Source: CAWCBH01 sp963793785 | Lineage (GTDB): Bacteria > Actinomycetota > Thermoleophilia > Solirubrobacterales > 70-9 | Assembly (NCBI GenBank): GCA_963793785.1 | Contig: CAWCBH010000001.1 | Coordinates: 1 to 18,403 of the forward strand | Reading direction: 5' to 3' | Length of the DNA stretch: 18,403 nucleotides | Shown: piece after piece, positions 9,196 to 15,947 of the stretch | How positions within the stretch are numbered: position 1 is the first letter of the stretch | Layout: each line of letters begins with the position of its first letter | Program-made: the position numbers and the translations under genes | Notes under the pieces: model-generated | The model's database searches: none | The model's input: the letters and a program-made list of their open reading frames with translations, nothing else | What the model was told of the DNA's origin: nothing

Positions 9196-9360
9196 TCAGC
9201 GCTGAGGGGCGTCCAAGCCGGAAGGCTTGGCGACCCACGGTGCCGGATCCAGCCGGCGCCTGGGCGGGGCCACGGTCCACTTTTCGCAGCCGGCGAACGC
9301 CGCGTTGAGGCTCTGCGCGAGCGAGCTCTTCGGCTGCTCCTGATCGAAGATCTTGGCCAT
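9196..9360 (-). CDS. Small ORF, 54 residues, hypothetical
   Basis: I do not recognise this protein. It runs from ATG (9360-9358) to TGA (9198-9196), begins MAKIFDQEQPKSSLAQSLN and ends VAKPSGLDAPQR. It is preceded by GGAGAGGA directly before the ATG, and most codons end in G or C like real genes here. A possible promoter on the minus strand has TTGCGT and CATTCT separated by 18 bases just upstream. The product is soluble, without a signal peptide or membrane segment, with one Cys and two Trp. It ends one base from the stop of the convergent ETF:quinone oxidoreductase gene. A perfect hairpin (9213-9230) lies in its last codons. Confidence 0.5.
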   Translation of the reverse strand: MAKIFDQEQPKSSLAQSLNAAFAGCEKWTVAPPRRRLDPAPWVAKPSGLDAPQR

Positions 9361-9432
9361 TCCTCTCCGTCCGTAGGGGTGGTCGGCGGGAAGAATGCCC
9401 TTCGTGTCAGACGTAACGCAAGGGTGCGGCCG

Positions 9433-9454
9433 AAAAGAAGCCGCAGAATGCGGC
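9433..9454 (-). terminator. Intrinsic terminator after the exported-protein gene
   Basis: Read on the minus strand, GCCGCA and TGCGGC pair around a TTC loop and are followed at once by TTCTTTT. This is the classical hairpin plus U-tract. It lies about 47 bases beyond the TAG at 9501 and separates that gene from the small ORF downstream. Confidence 0.7.
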
Positions 9455-9455
9455 C

Positions 9456-9490
9456 TCGACGCGGCGCCGGGGCGACCGGCGCCGCGTCGA
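9456..9490 (-). repeat. Perfect 15-bp inverted repeat just past the exported-protein gene
   Basis: TCGACGCGGCGCCGG (9456-9470) and its exact complement (9476-9490) flank a five-base loop. It lies between the stop at 9501 and the U-tract terminator, so the transcript would end in two tandem hairpins. The longer one may protect the 3' end or block readthrough from either side. Confidence 0.75.
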
Positions 9491-9500
9491 AAGCCGTCTT

Positions 9501-10148
9501 CTAGCCGATCACCGAGACCCAGAGCTTCGGGTTCTGGAAGATCGCCGTGCCCCCGCCCTGCCGCGAATAGCGCAGCGAGAAGGTGCGCGTGCCGGCTCCG
9601 GCCGAGAAGATCAGCCAGCCGCCTCGCAGCTCGCCGCCGGCTCCGGCCTGGTTGCCCGGGCCGGGCGCCGTGAAGCGGGTGTCGAAGGCGTTGGAGCCGG
9701 TGCCGAGGATCTGCGGTGAGGTCGGCAGCGCCGACGGCTCGAAGAGCCGCACCTGGGCCTCGTTCTGGGCTCCGCCGCCGGTGATGCGCATCGTCGCCTC
9801 CGCCAGCACCGCGACCAGCGCGCCCTTCGGCACCTTGACGGTGACGCTGGGGCCGCCGAGGTCCAGCGCGGCGGGACTGGTGGTGGAGACCTCGCCGCCG
9901 ACCGCCCTCAGCTTGGTCAGGTCGGTCTTGAAGGCGTCGACGCTGTTGGGGGCGATCTTCCCCGCCTTGACCGCGTTGCCGCGGATGTCCTGCGTCTTCA
10001 CCTGGGCGGGCGCGATGTCGTCGGAGCGCACCGTGTTCTTGCCTCGCAGCGCCGTCGCGGTCCCGCCGAGCGCTGCGAACAGCGCCACCATCGCGATCAC
10101 CATCGCCGGAGAGGGCCGCCGGCGGCGCAGAGCTCGCATCCTGCTCAT
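9501..10148 (-). CDS. Exported protein with a period-5 repeat and a predicted beta-rich domain, function unknown
   Basis: The 215-residue product starts at ATG 10148 with AAAGGAGGAAG seven bases upstream. Residues 1-15 are Arg-rich and residues 15-33 form a signal or anchor helix, VIAMVALFAALGGTATA, a leader I associate with many Thermoleophilia exported proteins. Residues 38-70 show V or I at every fifth position (V40, I45, V50, I55, V60, I65, V70), like the short ladders that follow such leaders. The remaining ~140 residues are rich in predicted beta strands (SVTVKVPKGALVAVLAEAT) and end FQNPKLWVSVIG, suggesting a jelly-roll-like domain. The frame is fully intact, unlike the secreted genes of the first 5.5 kb. 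It is divergent to rpmE and followed by two hairpins. No enzymatic motif is seen. Confidence 0.8.
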   Translation of the reverse strand: MSRMRALRRRRPSPAMVIAMVALFAALGGTATALRGKNTVRSDDIAPAQVKTQDIRGNAVKAGKIAPNSVDAFKTDLTKLRAVGGEVSTTSPAALDLGGPSVTVKVPKGALVAVLAEATMRITGGGAQNEAQVRLFEPSALPTSPQILGTGSNAFDTRFTAPGPGNQAGAGGELRGGWLIFSAGAGTRTFSLRYSRQGGGTAIFQNPKLWVSVIG

Positions 10149-10262
10149 CTGTCTTCCTCCTTTGCGGCTGACAACCCCCTTCTACCTCGCCAACACGAAT
10201 CCCATGCCCCGGTTTCGGCCGCGGTGGACGTTTGTCGGCCTGGGACGTTCAGCGACGCTGGC

Positions 10263-10268
10263 TAGAAT
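10263..10268 (+). promoter_or_regulatory. -10 box TAGAAT for rpmE, leaderless
   Basis: TAGAAT is a strong -10 match, eight bases before ATG 10277, leaving no room for a ribosome-binding site. The mRNA should start at or next to the ATG. Confidence 0.65.
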
Positions 10269-10276
10269 CAATCGAG

Positions 10277-10492
10277 ATGAAGACCGACATCCATCCCGAG
10301 TATGTCCTCGCCAACGTCCACTGCTCGTGCGGGAACCAGTTCTTCACCCGCTCGACCAAGTCTGACCTGCATGTGGAGCTGTGCTCGGAGTGCCATCCGT
10401 TCTACACCGGCAAGCAGAAGCTGGTCGACACGGGCGGCCGGGTCGAGCGCTTCCAGCGCCGCGCGGCCAAGCGCGCCAAGGCCGGGAAGTAG
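10277..10492 (+). CDS. rpmE: 50S ribosomal protein L31
   Basis: The 71-residue protein MKTDIHPEYVLANVHCSCG onward is a typical L31, part of the large subunit at the bridge to the small subunit. It is the zinc-binding form: C16, C18, C36 and C39 (CSCG and CSEC) provide the ligands. HPFYTGKQKLVDTGGRVER is the conserved core, and the basic tail RRAAKRAKAGK is usual. ATG 10277 follows a leaderless -10 box. The DUF1385 gene begins within four bases of its stop, so the two are probably co-transcribed. In Actinobacteria rpmE commonly sits just before prfA, as here. Confidence 0.96.
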   Translation: MKTDIHPEYVLANVHCSCGNQFFTRSTKSDLHVELCSECHPFYTGKQKLVDTGGRVERFQRRAAKRAKAGK

Positions 10493-10495
10493 CCG

Positions 10496-11491
10496 TTGAG
10501 CCCGGACCAGGGCTCGATGTCTGAGGACGTCTCCGTAAACGGAGCCGATCCGCGGCGCATGCCCGACGGCGCGCTGGTGGCCAAGAAGGACGCGCCGATC
10601 GGCGGTCAGGCGGTGCTGGAGGGCGTGATGATGCGCGGCGTCTCCGTCTGGGCGGTGGCGGTGCGGACGCCCGAAGGCGAGATCGACGTCACCTCGGAGC
10701 CGCTCGTCTCCTGGGCGAAGCGGCACCGGATCCTGCGACTGCCGGTGATCCGCGGCGTCGTCGCCCTGGGCGAGTCGCTGAAGATCGGCTTCAAGGCGCT
10801 CGGGATCTCGGCCAATGCGCAACTCGAGGAGGAGGACGAGGAGATCGGCGGCCTGATGTGGGGCTTCACGATCTTCCTCTCGCTGCTGCTGGCGATCGGG
10901 CTCTTCTTCGTGATCCCGGTCGGCGCCACCAGCCTGATCAAGGACGAGCTCGGCTCGGCGCTGCTGTTCTGGCTCGTCGAGGGCGTCCTGCGGACAGCGA
11001 TCTTCATCGGCTACATCGTCCTGATCAGCCGCATGCCCGACCTGCGGCGGGTGTTCGAGTACCACGGCGCCGAGCACAAGACGATCTCGACCTTCGAGGC
11101 CGAGGACCGCCTGGTGCCGGAGCGCGCGAAGCTCTACTCGCGCCTGCATCCGCGCTGCGGGACGAGCTTCCTGCTGATCGTGATGGTGCTGGCGATCTTC
11201 GTCTTCGCCCCGATCGGCCTGCCGGCCTGGTACTGGCTCGTGGCCTCGCGGATCCTCGGCATCCCGCTGATCGCCGGCCTCTCCTACGAGGTGATCAAGT
11301 GGGCCGGCAAGAACCGCAGCAAGCGCTGGGTGCGGGTGCTGATGTGGCCGGGGCTGATGCTCCAGAACCTGACCACCCGCGAGCCCGACGAGGAGCAGCT
11401 CGAGGTCGCGATCGCGGCGCTCGAGGCGGTGCTGGCCGTCGAGAGCCCCGACAAGGCGGCGGAAGAGCAGCCGATCGAGATCGTCGCCTAG
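10496..11491 (+). CDS. DUF1385 (YqhQ-like) integral membrane protein
   Basis: A conserved membrane protein of unknown function. After a ~37-residue N-terminal extension comes the family mark GGQAVLEGVMMRGVSVWAVA. Four or so hydrophobic segments are visible: FTIFLSLLLAIGLFFVIPV, LLFWLVEGVLRTAIFIGYI, FLLIVMVLAIFVFAPIGL and LVASRILGIPLIAGLSY. The second is followed by the conserved EYHGAEHKTISTFE, and HPRCGTSFLL opens the third. The C-terminal ~50 residues are acidic and cytoplasmic. TTG 10496, with GGGAAG six bases upstream, is the longest start; ATG 10517 is an equally possible alternative. It lies between rpmE and prfA, a frequent place for this family, hinting at a link to ribosome or envelope biology that is not proven. 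Confidence 0.9.
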   Translation: MSPDQGSMSEDVSVNGADPRRMPDGALVAKKDAPIGGQAVLEGVMMRGVSVWAVAVRTPEGEIDVTSEPLVSWAKRHRILRLPVIRGVVALGESLKIGFKALGISANAQLEEEDEEIGGLMWGFTIFLSLLLAIGLFFVIPVGATSLIKDELGSALLFWLVEGVLRTAIFIGYIVLISRMPDLRRVFEYHGAEHKTISTFEAEDRLVPERAKLYSRLHPRCGTSFLLIVMVLAIFVFAPIGLPAWYWLVASRILGIPLIAGLSYEVIKWAGKNRSKRWVRVLMWPGLMLQNLTTREPDEEQLEVAIAALEAVLAVESPDKAAEEQPIEIVA

Positions 11492-11498
11492 CGGCCTG

Positions 11499-11616
11499 GC
11501 AGCGGGTCCTGTCACCGTTGCCCACGCCCGCGGCCTGACACCGGAATTGGTGCCACCACACCCTGCGGTGCATTAGCCGCTCGGGCGCGGTCCCCCAATT
11601 CCGCACCACCCGCTGC
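11499..11616 (-). repeat. Structured intergenic element, copy A
   Basis: Read on the minus strand it has outer arms GCAGCGGGT/ACCCGCTGC (11608-11616 with 11499-11507) and, after a GGTG bulge, inner arms CGGAATTGG/CCAATTCCG (11595-11603 with 11542-11550). Inside is a smaller stem TGCACC/GGT-G-GCA with one bulged G. It shares the blocks GGGTGGTGC, GGGGGACCGCGCC, TGCACCGCAGG, GTGGTGGCACCAA and GACAGGACCCGC with the copy at 15948-16035. Copy A carries an additional ~28 bases between inner and outer stems, with its own TGTCA/TGACA hairpin. It fills the gap between the DUF1385 stop and the prfA promoter, antisense to those genes. Whether it is an RNA, a terminator or a mobile repeat is unknown. Confidence 0.75.
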
Positions 11617-11642
11617 GAAACCGCTTTGGCGACGTAGCTAGT

Positions 11643-11648
11643 CACAAT
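11643..11648 (+). promoter_or_regulatory. -10 box CACAAT for prfA, leaderless
   Basis: CACAAT sits seven bases before GTG 11656, matching the -10-to-start spacing seen at other leaderless genes here. The first base deviates from TANNNT. No Shine-Dalgarno sequence lies between the box and the start. Confidence 0.45.
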
Positions 11649-11655
11649 CTCGTAC

Positions 11656-12741
11656 GTGATTGATCGGTTGGTTGAGCAGATCGAGGCGCGGCATGCCGAG
11701 CTGGAGCGCCAGATGTCGGATCCGGAGGTGATCGGGGATCGTCAGCGCTATGCAGAGGTCGGGCGCGAGTACCGGGAGCTGCAGTCCGCGCACGGGCTGG
11801 CGCAGGAGTACCGGATCCTCAGCGACGACCTCGAGGGCGCGCAGGAGCTGCTCGCCGAGGACGGCGACGACCCCGAGCTGCGGCGGCTGGTCGAGGACGC
11901 CCCGCGGCGGCTCGAGCAGCTGGAGGAAGAGATCCGCCTGGCGATGGTCGAGCGGGACCCCAACGACGACAAGAACGTGCTGGTCGAGATCCGGGCCGGG
12001 ACGGGGGGAGACGAGGCGGCGCTGTTCGCCGGCGACCTCTACAAGATGCTCAACCGCTACGCCGAGGAGCGCGGCTTCGCCACCGAGGTGCTCTCGCAAT
12101 CGCCGGCCGAGGTGGGCGGCTTCAAGGAGGTGACGATGGCGGTCAAGGGGGAGGGGGCCTACTCGAACTTCAAGTACGAGGGCGGCACGCACCGCGTCCA
12201 GCGCGTCCCCCAGACCGAGTCCCAGGGCCGGATCCACACCTCGACGGCCACCGTGGCGGTGCTGCCGGAGGCCGAGGAGGTCGAGGTCTCGATCGACCCC
12301 GGCGACCTGCAGGTCGACGTCTACCGCTCCTCCGGGCCCGGCGGCCAGTCGGTCAACACCACCGACTCCGCGGTCCGGATCACCCACAAGCCGACCGGGA
12401 TCGTCGTCTCGATGCAAGACGAGAAATCGCAGCTGCAGAACAAGGAGCGGGCGATGCGGGTGCTGCGGGCGCGGCTCTACGAGCAGATGCTGGCCGAGCA
12501 GCAGGCCGAGATCGCCTCCGAGCGGCGCTCCCAGGTCGGGACCGGCGAGCGCTCGGAGAAGATCCGCACCTACAACTTTCCCCAGGGGCGAGTCACCGAC
12601 CACCGGATCAAGCACACCTCGCACAACCTCGAGGGCGTGCTCGGCGGCGACCTCGGCGAGTTCACCGAGGCCCTCTCCGCGGAGGAGAAGCGGGTCCGTC
12701 TCGAGGCTCAGGCCGCGGAAACCAAGTCCGGCGAGTCCTGA
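11656..12741 (+). CDS. prfA: Peptide chain release factor 1
   Basis: RF1 recognises UAA and UAG in the ribosomal A site and triggers peptidyl-tRNA hydrolysis. The 361-residue protein has the N-terminal coiled helices (residues 1-100), EIRAGTGGDEAALFAGDLY, the codon-recognition tripeptide P-Q-T at 185-187 (the PxT of RF1, not the SPF of RF2) and the catalytic GGQ at 229-231 in SSGPGGQSVNTTDSAVRIT. TYNFPQGRVTDHRI near the end is also typical. GTG 11656 fits the usual N-terminus IDRLVEQIEARHAELER. The stop TGA overlaps the ATG of prmC by one base. The frame is intact, so UAG should act as a stop codon in this organism. Confidence 0.97.
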   Translation: MIDRLVEQIEARHAELERQMSDPEVIGDRQRYAEVGREYRELQSAHGLAQEYRILSDDLEGAQELLAEDGDDPELRRLVEDAPRRLEQLEEEIRLAMVERDPNDDKNVLVEIRAGTGGDEAALFAGDLYKMLNRYAEERGFATEVLSQSPAEVGGFKEVTMAVKGEGAYSNFKYEGGTHRVQRVPQTESQGRIHTSTATVAVLPEAEEVEVSIDPGDLQVDVYRSSGPGGQSVNTTDSAVRITHKPTGIVVSMQDEKSQLQNKERAMRVLRARLYEQMLAEQQAEIASERRSQVGTGERSEKIRTYNFPQGRVTDHRIKHTSHNLEGVLGGDLGEFTEALSAEEKRVRLEAQAAETKSGES

Positions 12742-13568
12742 TGGGCGCGGCGACCGCCGCCGGGAGCGTCGGCGAGGCGCTCTCCGCCGCCGTCGACGCG
12801 CTGCGCGCCGCCGGAGTGGAGGATCCCTCCCTCGACGCCGGGGTGCTGCTCTCCGAGGCGATGGCTGTGGACCGGGCGTCGCTGGTGGCCGACCCGAGGG
12901 GCCCGGTGCCGGCCGGCGCCGGGCGCGACTTCGGCGCCATGATCCGCCGCCGGCTCCGCCGCGAGCCGGTCGCCTACATCCTCGGCCGCCGCGGCTTCCG
13001 TCGCCTCGAGCTGGCCGTCGACCGGCGGGTGCTGATCCCGCGTCCCGAGACCGAGCTGCTGGTGGAGATAGCGCTGGAGCTGCGCCCGCGGCGGCTGCTC
13101 GACGTCGGCACCGGCTGCGGCGCCGTTGCGCTGGCGGTCGCCGACGAGCTGCCGGATTGCTCGGTCCTGGCGACCGACACCTCGGCCGCGGCGCTGGAGG
13201 TCGCTGGCGCCAACGCCCGGCGGCTCGGATTGGCCGACCGGGTCGAGTTCAGGCCCGGCTCGGTGCCGCAGGGAGAGGAGTTCGACCTCGTGCTCGCCAA
13301 CTTGCCCTACGTCGCCGACGCCGAGTGGCCGCTCCTGGCGCCGGAGATCCGCGACTGGGAGCCGCGCCAGGCGCTGCTGGCGGGCGCCGACGGCCTCGAC
13401 GCGATCCGCGAGGTCGTGCCACACCTGCGTTGCGAGGCGGTCGCGCTCGAGGTCGGGGAGGGTCAGGCCGCCGCCGTCGCCGAGCTCCTCGCCGAGGCGG
13501 GCTTTTCCCCCGCCGAGCCCCGCCGCGACCTGGCGGGAATCGAGCGGGCGGTGCTCGGAACGCGGTGA
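12741..13568 (+). CDS. prmC: Release factor glutamine N5-methyltransferase
   Basis: PrmC uses S-adenosylmethionine to methylate the glutamine of the GGQ motif in release factors, raising termination efficiency. The 275-residue protein has the N-terminal helical substrate-binding domain with RREPVAYILGRRGFRRLEL, then RVLIPRPETELLVE, the SAM loop DVGTGCGAVALAVA at 121-134, ATDTSAAALEVAGANARRL, and the active-site tetrapeptide at 187-190. That tetrapeptide reads NLPY rather than NPPY. GADGLDAIREVV near the C-terminus is usual. The start overlaps the prfA stop (TGATG) and the end overlaps the next start (GTGA), so the three genes are translationally coupled. Confidence 0.95.
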   Translation: MGAATAAGSVGEALSAAVDALRAAGVEDPSLDAGVLLSEAMAVDRASLVADPRGPVPAGAGRDFGAMIRRRLRREPVAYILGRRGFRRLELAVDRRVLIPRPETELLVEIALELRPRRLLDVGTGCGAVALAVADELPDCSVLATDTSAAALEVAGANARRLGLADRVEFRPGSVPQGEEFDLVLANLPYVADAEWPLLAPEIRDWEPRQALLAGADGLDAIREVVPHLRCEAVALEVGEGQAAAVAELLAEAGFSPAEPRRDLAGIERAVLGTR

Positions 13569-14194
13569 GCGAGCGGATCTCGATCGGGCGCGACGGCGAG
13601 GCCGCGGCCCGCGCTGCGCTCGAGCGCACGATCGCTGGCGGCGGGGTGGCGCTGTTTCCGGCCGACGGCCTCTACGGGCTCGCCTGCGACCCGCTCCGGG
13701 CCGCGGCGATCGAGCGCATCCACGCGATCAAGGGACGCGACGAGCGCAAGCCCTCCGCGGTCCTCTACTTCGCGCCGCTGGCGATGCGGGAGCTGGTCTC
13801 GGCGCTCGGCCCGGCAACCCGTGACGCCGTCGCCGCGCTGCTGCCCGGGCCGGTGACGCTGGTGGTCGCGAACCCCGAGCACCGATATCCGCTCGCCTGC
13901 CGCGAGGACCCGGAGCGCCTCGGCATCCGACTCATCGAGGGGCCGCTGGCAGGCGCGATCTGCCCGGTCTTTCAGACCAGCGCCAATCGCAGCGGCGACC
14001 CTGCCGGCGCCCGCTTCGACGACATTCCCGGCGAGATCGTCGATGCGGTGGATCTGGCGATCGACGGCGGCGAGCTGACCGGCCTTCCCTCGACGGTCGT
14101 CGACGTCAGCCGATTCGAGACCGACGGAAGCTGGGTCGTGCTCCGCGAGGGAGGGCTGCCGGAGGCTGAGGTCGCGCGGCGGCTGGACCCCTAG
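13565..14194 (+). CDS. ywlC: Threonylcarbamoyl-AMP synthase, Sua5/YwlC/YrdC family
   Basis: This enzyme makes threonylcarbamoyl-adenylate from threonine, bicarbonate and ATP, the first step of the t6A37 modification of ANN-decoding tRNAs. The 209-residue product has GGGVALFPADGLYGLACDP, IKGRDERKPSAVLYF (the Lys/Arg/Ser nucleotide site), LLPGPVTLVVANPEHRYP, LGIRLIEGPLA, the TSANRSGDPA loop and GLPSTVVDVS near the end. It is the short form without a separate Sua5 C-terminal domain. GTG 13565 overlaps the prmC TGA in GTGA and gives the expected N-terminus. The prfA-prmC-ywlC order is widespread. The gene ends nine bases before the convergent SnoaL-like gene. Confidence 0.93.
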   Translation: MSERISIGRDGEAAARAALERTIAGGGVALFPADGLYGLACDPLRAAAIERIHAIKGRDERKPSAVLYFAPLAMRELVSALGPATRDAVAALLPGPVTLVVANPEHRYPLACREDPERLGIRLIEGPLAGAICPVFQTSANRSGDPAGARFDDIPGEIVDAVDLAIDGGELTGLPSTVVDVSRFETDGSWVVLREGGLPEAEVARRLDP

Positions 14195-14203
14195 CTGCAG
14201 CCG

Positions 14204-14602
14204 CTAATCGCCGAGCGAAGCCCTGGCCTCTTCTGCATCGGCGAACACGAATACCCGGTAGGCGAGGTTGTCTCGGACCTCCCAGACCTGGGCAACGTTC
14301 TGCTGAGCTTCGATCCCGGTTGAGCGGCCACGGGCCGTGAGCGTGATCGGCACCAGGACCCGTCCACCGCCGAGGTCCTCGAAGCCCTCGGGGACGAAGC
14401 GGACCTCCTCCATCGCCTCATAGAAGGAGTCGAAGTAGCGGCGCACTCCCTCCGGTCCGCGATAGGTGTCGGGCTCGGCCGCCAGCGCCGCCGGGGTGGT
14501 GGTCTCGAAGTCGGGGTGAATGAGCGGGATCAGCGCCTCCACGCCGCCCTCGTCGAGGGCTGCGAACCCGCGCCGGACAAGGTCGAGATCGGCTTCCGCC
14601 AC
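14204..14602 (-). CDS. SnoaL-like (NTF2-fold) protein
   Basis: The 132-residue product has the small alpha+beta cone fold of SnoaL-like proteins: a first helix DLDLVRRGFAALDEGGVEA, LIPLIHPDFETTTP, then GPEGVRRYFDSFYEAMEEV, and strands VLVPITLTARGRSTG and AQVWEVRDNLAYRVFVFAD. Such proteins are often small-molecule isomerases, hydrolases or binding proteins; no specific substrate can be told. GTG 14602 is chosen because a -10 box TACGCT lies exactly seven bases upstream and protein similarity begins there; the frame stays open far upstream only as antisense of glyA. It is divergent from glyA, with starts 42 bases apart, and convergent with ywlC. It is the only minus-strand gene in the translation block. 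Confidence 0.82.
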   Translation of the reverse strand: MAEADLDLVRRGFAALDEGGVEALIPLIHPDFETTTPAALAAEPDTYRGPEGVRRYFDSFYEAMEEVRFVPEGFEDLGGGRVLVPITLTARGRSTGIEAQQNVAQVWEVRDNLAYRVFVFADAEEARASLGD

Positions 14603-14609
14603 CGGGTCA

Positions 14610-14615
14610 AGCGTA
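14610..14615 (-). promoter_or_regulatory. -10 box TACGCT for the SnoaL-like gene, leaderless
   Basis: On the minus strand TACGCT is followed by seven bases (TGACCCG) and then GTG 14602. The box is only 14 bases from the divergent glyA -10, so the two promoters overlap and probably compete. Confidence 0.55.
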
Positions 14616-14629
14616 TCCCGGGCCGCTGG

Positions 14630-14635
14630 TATCGT
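14630..14635 (+). promoter_or_regulatory. -10 box TATCGT for glyA, probably leaderless
   Basis: TATCGT matches TANNNT and lies nine bases before GTG 14645, from which the SHMT N-terminus begins. No ribosome-binding site is seen. Confidence 0.45.
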
Positions 14636-14644
14636 CGCTCGCCC

Positions 14645-15925
14645 GTGCGAGAGCTGCCCGACGACTTCCAGACCGCCTCGCTGGCCGAGGTAGATCCCGA
14701 CGTCGCCCGCGTGCTCGAGCGGGAGCTGGCGCGCCAGCAGAACACCCTGGAGATGATCGCCTCGGAGAACTTCGTCCCCCAGGCGGTGCTCGAGGCGGCC
14801 GGCTCGGTGCTGACCAACAAGTACGCCGAGGGCTACCCGGGCCGCCGCTACTACGGCGGCTGCGAGGAGGTCGACGTCGCCGAGCAGCTGGCGATCGACC
14901 GCGCCAAGGAGCTGTTCGGCGCCGAGCACGCCAACGTCCAGCCGCACGCCGGCGCCCAGGCCAACAACTCCGTCTACATGGCGCTGCTCGACCCCGGCGA
15001 CAAGATCATGGGCATGGCCCTCGACCACGGCGGCCATCTGACCCACGGGATGAAGCTGAACGTCTCGGGCAAGCTCTACGAGGTCGTCGCCTACCACGTA
15101 CGGCGCGAGGACCTGATCGTCGACATGGAGGAGGTCGAGCGCCTCGCGCACGAGCAGCGCCCGAAGCTGATCATCGCCGGCTGGTCGGCCTACCCGCGGC
15201 AGCTCGACTTCGCCGCCTTCCGCGAGATCGCCGACGCCGTCGACGCGAAGCTGATGGTCGACATGGCGCACTTCGCCGGCCTGGTCGCCGCCGGCGAGCA
15301 CCCGAACCCGGTCGAGCACGCCGACGTCGTCACGACGACGATCCACAAGACCCTCTGCGGCCCGCGCAGCGGCATGATCCTCTGCCGCGAGGAGCTGGCC
15401 AAGGAGATCGACCGCGCCGTCTTCCCCGGCCAGCAGGGCGGCCCGCTGATGCACGTGATCGCCGCCAAGGCGGTGGCGCTGGGGATCGCCTCCTCGGAGC
15501 CGTTCCGCGCCCGCCAGCGGCAGACGCTGGCCAACGCCCGGGCGCTCGCGGACGGCCTGATCGGCGCCGGCATCGAGGTCCTCACCGGCGGCACCGACGT
15601 GCACCTGGTCCTCGTCGACCTGACCCCGACCGGCCTCGACGGCAAGACCGCCGAGGCACGGCTGGAGGAGGTCGGGATCACGGTCAACCGCAACGCGATC
15701 CCATTCGACGAGCGGCCGCCGATGAATCCTTCCGGGCTGCGGATCGGCACCCCGGCGCTGACCACTCGCGGGCTCCAGCAGGAGGACATGCGAGAGATCG
15801 CCCGGATCATCGCCGCGACGCTCTCGGGTCGCTTCGAGGACCAGCGCAGTGAGCTGGTGGAGCGCTCGCACACACTGATGGACCGCTACCCGCTGTATCC
15901 GCAGCTCTCCGCGGCAGCTGTCTGA
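14645..15925 (+). CDS. glyA: Serine hydroxymethyltransferase
   Basis: GlyA is a PLP enzyme that interconverts serine and glycine while charging tetrahydrofolate with a one-carbon unit. The 426-residue protein has the conserved start NTLEMIASENFVPQAVLEA, YAEGYPGRRYYGGCEEVD, FGAEHANVQPHAGAQAN, LDHGGHLTHG, and the cofactor lysine K235 in TTTIHKTLCGPRSG. The usual TTTTHKTLxGPRGG is thus altered at two positions. VFPGQQGGPLMHVIAAKAV and PSGLRIGTPALTTRG follow, as expected. GTG 14645 gives the normal N-terminus; the frame is open further upstream to ATG 14516, but that part is antisense to the SnoaL-like gene. No frame break is present. The structured element copy B begins 23 bases after the stop. 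Confidence 0.96.
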   Translation: MRELPDDFQTASLAEVDPDVARVLERELARQQNTLEMIASENFVPQAVLEAAGSVLTNKYAEGYPGRRYYGGCEEVDVAEQLAIDRAKELFGAEHANVQPHAGAQANNSVYMALLDPGDKIMGMALDHGGHLTHGMKLNVSGKLYEVVAYHVRREDLIVDMEEVERLAHEQRPKLIIAGWSAYPRQLDFAAFREIADAVDAKLMVDMAHFAGLVAAGEHPNPVEHADVVTTTIHKTLCGPRSGMILCREELAKEIDRAVFPGQQGGPLMHVIAAKAVALGIASSEPFRARQRQTLANARALADGLIGAGIEVLTGGTDVHLVLVDLTPTGLDGKTAEARLEEVGITVNRNAIPFDERPPMNPSGLRIGTPALTTRGLQQEDMREIARIIAATLSGRFEDQRSELVERSHTLMDRYPLYPQLSAAAV

Positions 15926-15947
15926 GGGGTCGACCGGGCGGATCGTC

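Noticed and set aside
10532..10552. Small inverted repeat CTCCG-TAAA-CGGAG near the DUF1385 start
   Set aside because: It is short and lies inside coding sequence with nothing else to support a regulatory role.
10268..11515. Minus-strand open frame of 415 codons opposite rpmE and DUF1385
   Set aside because: It is an antisense shadow of two recognised genes; its composition (Arg, Asp, His, Gln-rich) is that of reversed codons.
11542..11603. tRNA-like look of copy A (paired ends and GCCCGAGCGGCTAA, like a class II D-arm)
   Set aside because: It has no anticodon arm or T-arm, is about 62 bases long, and the D-arm-like string is not kept in copy B.
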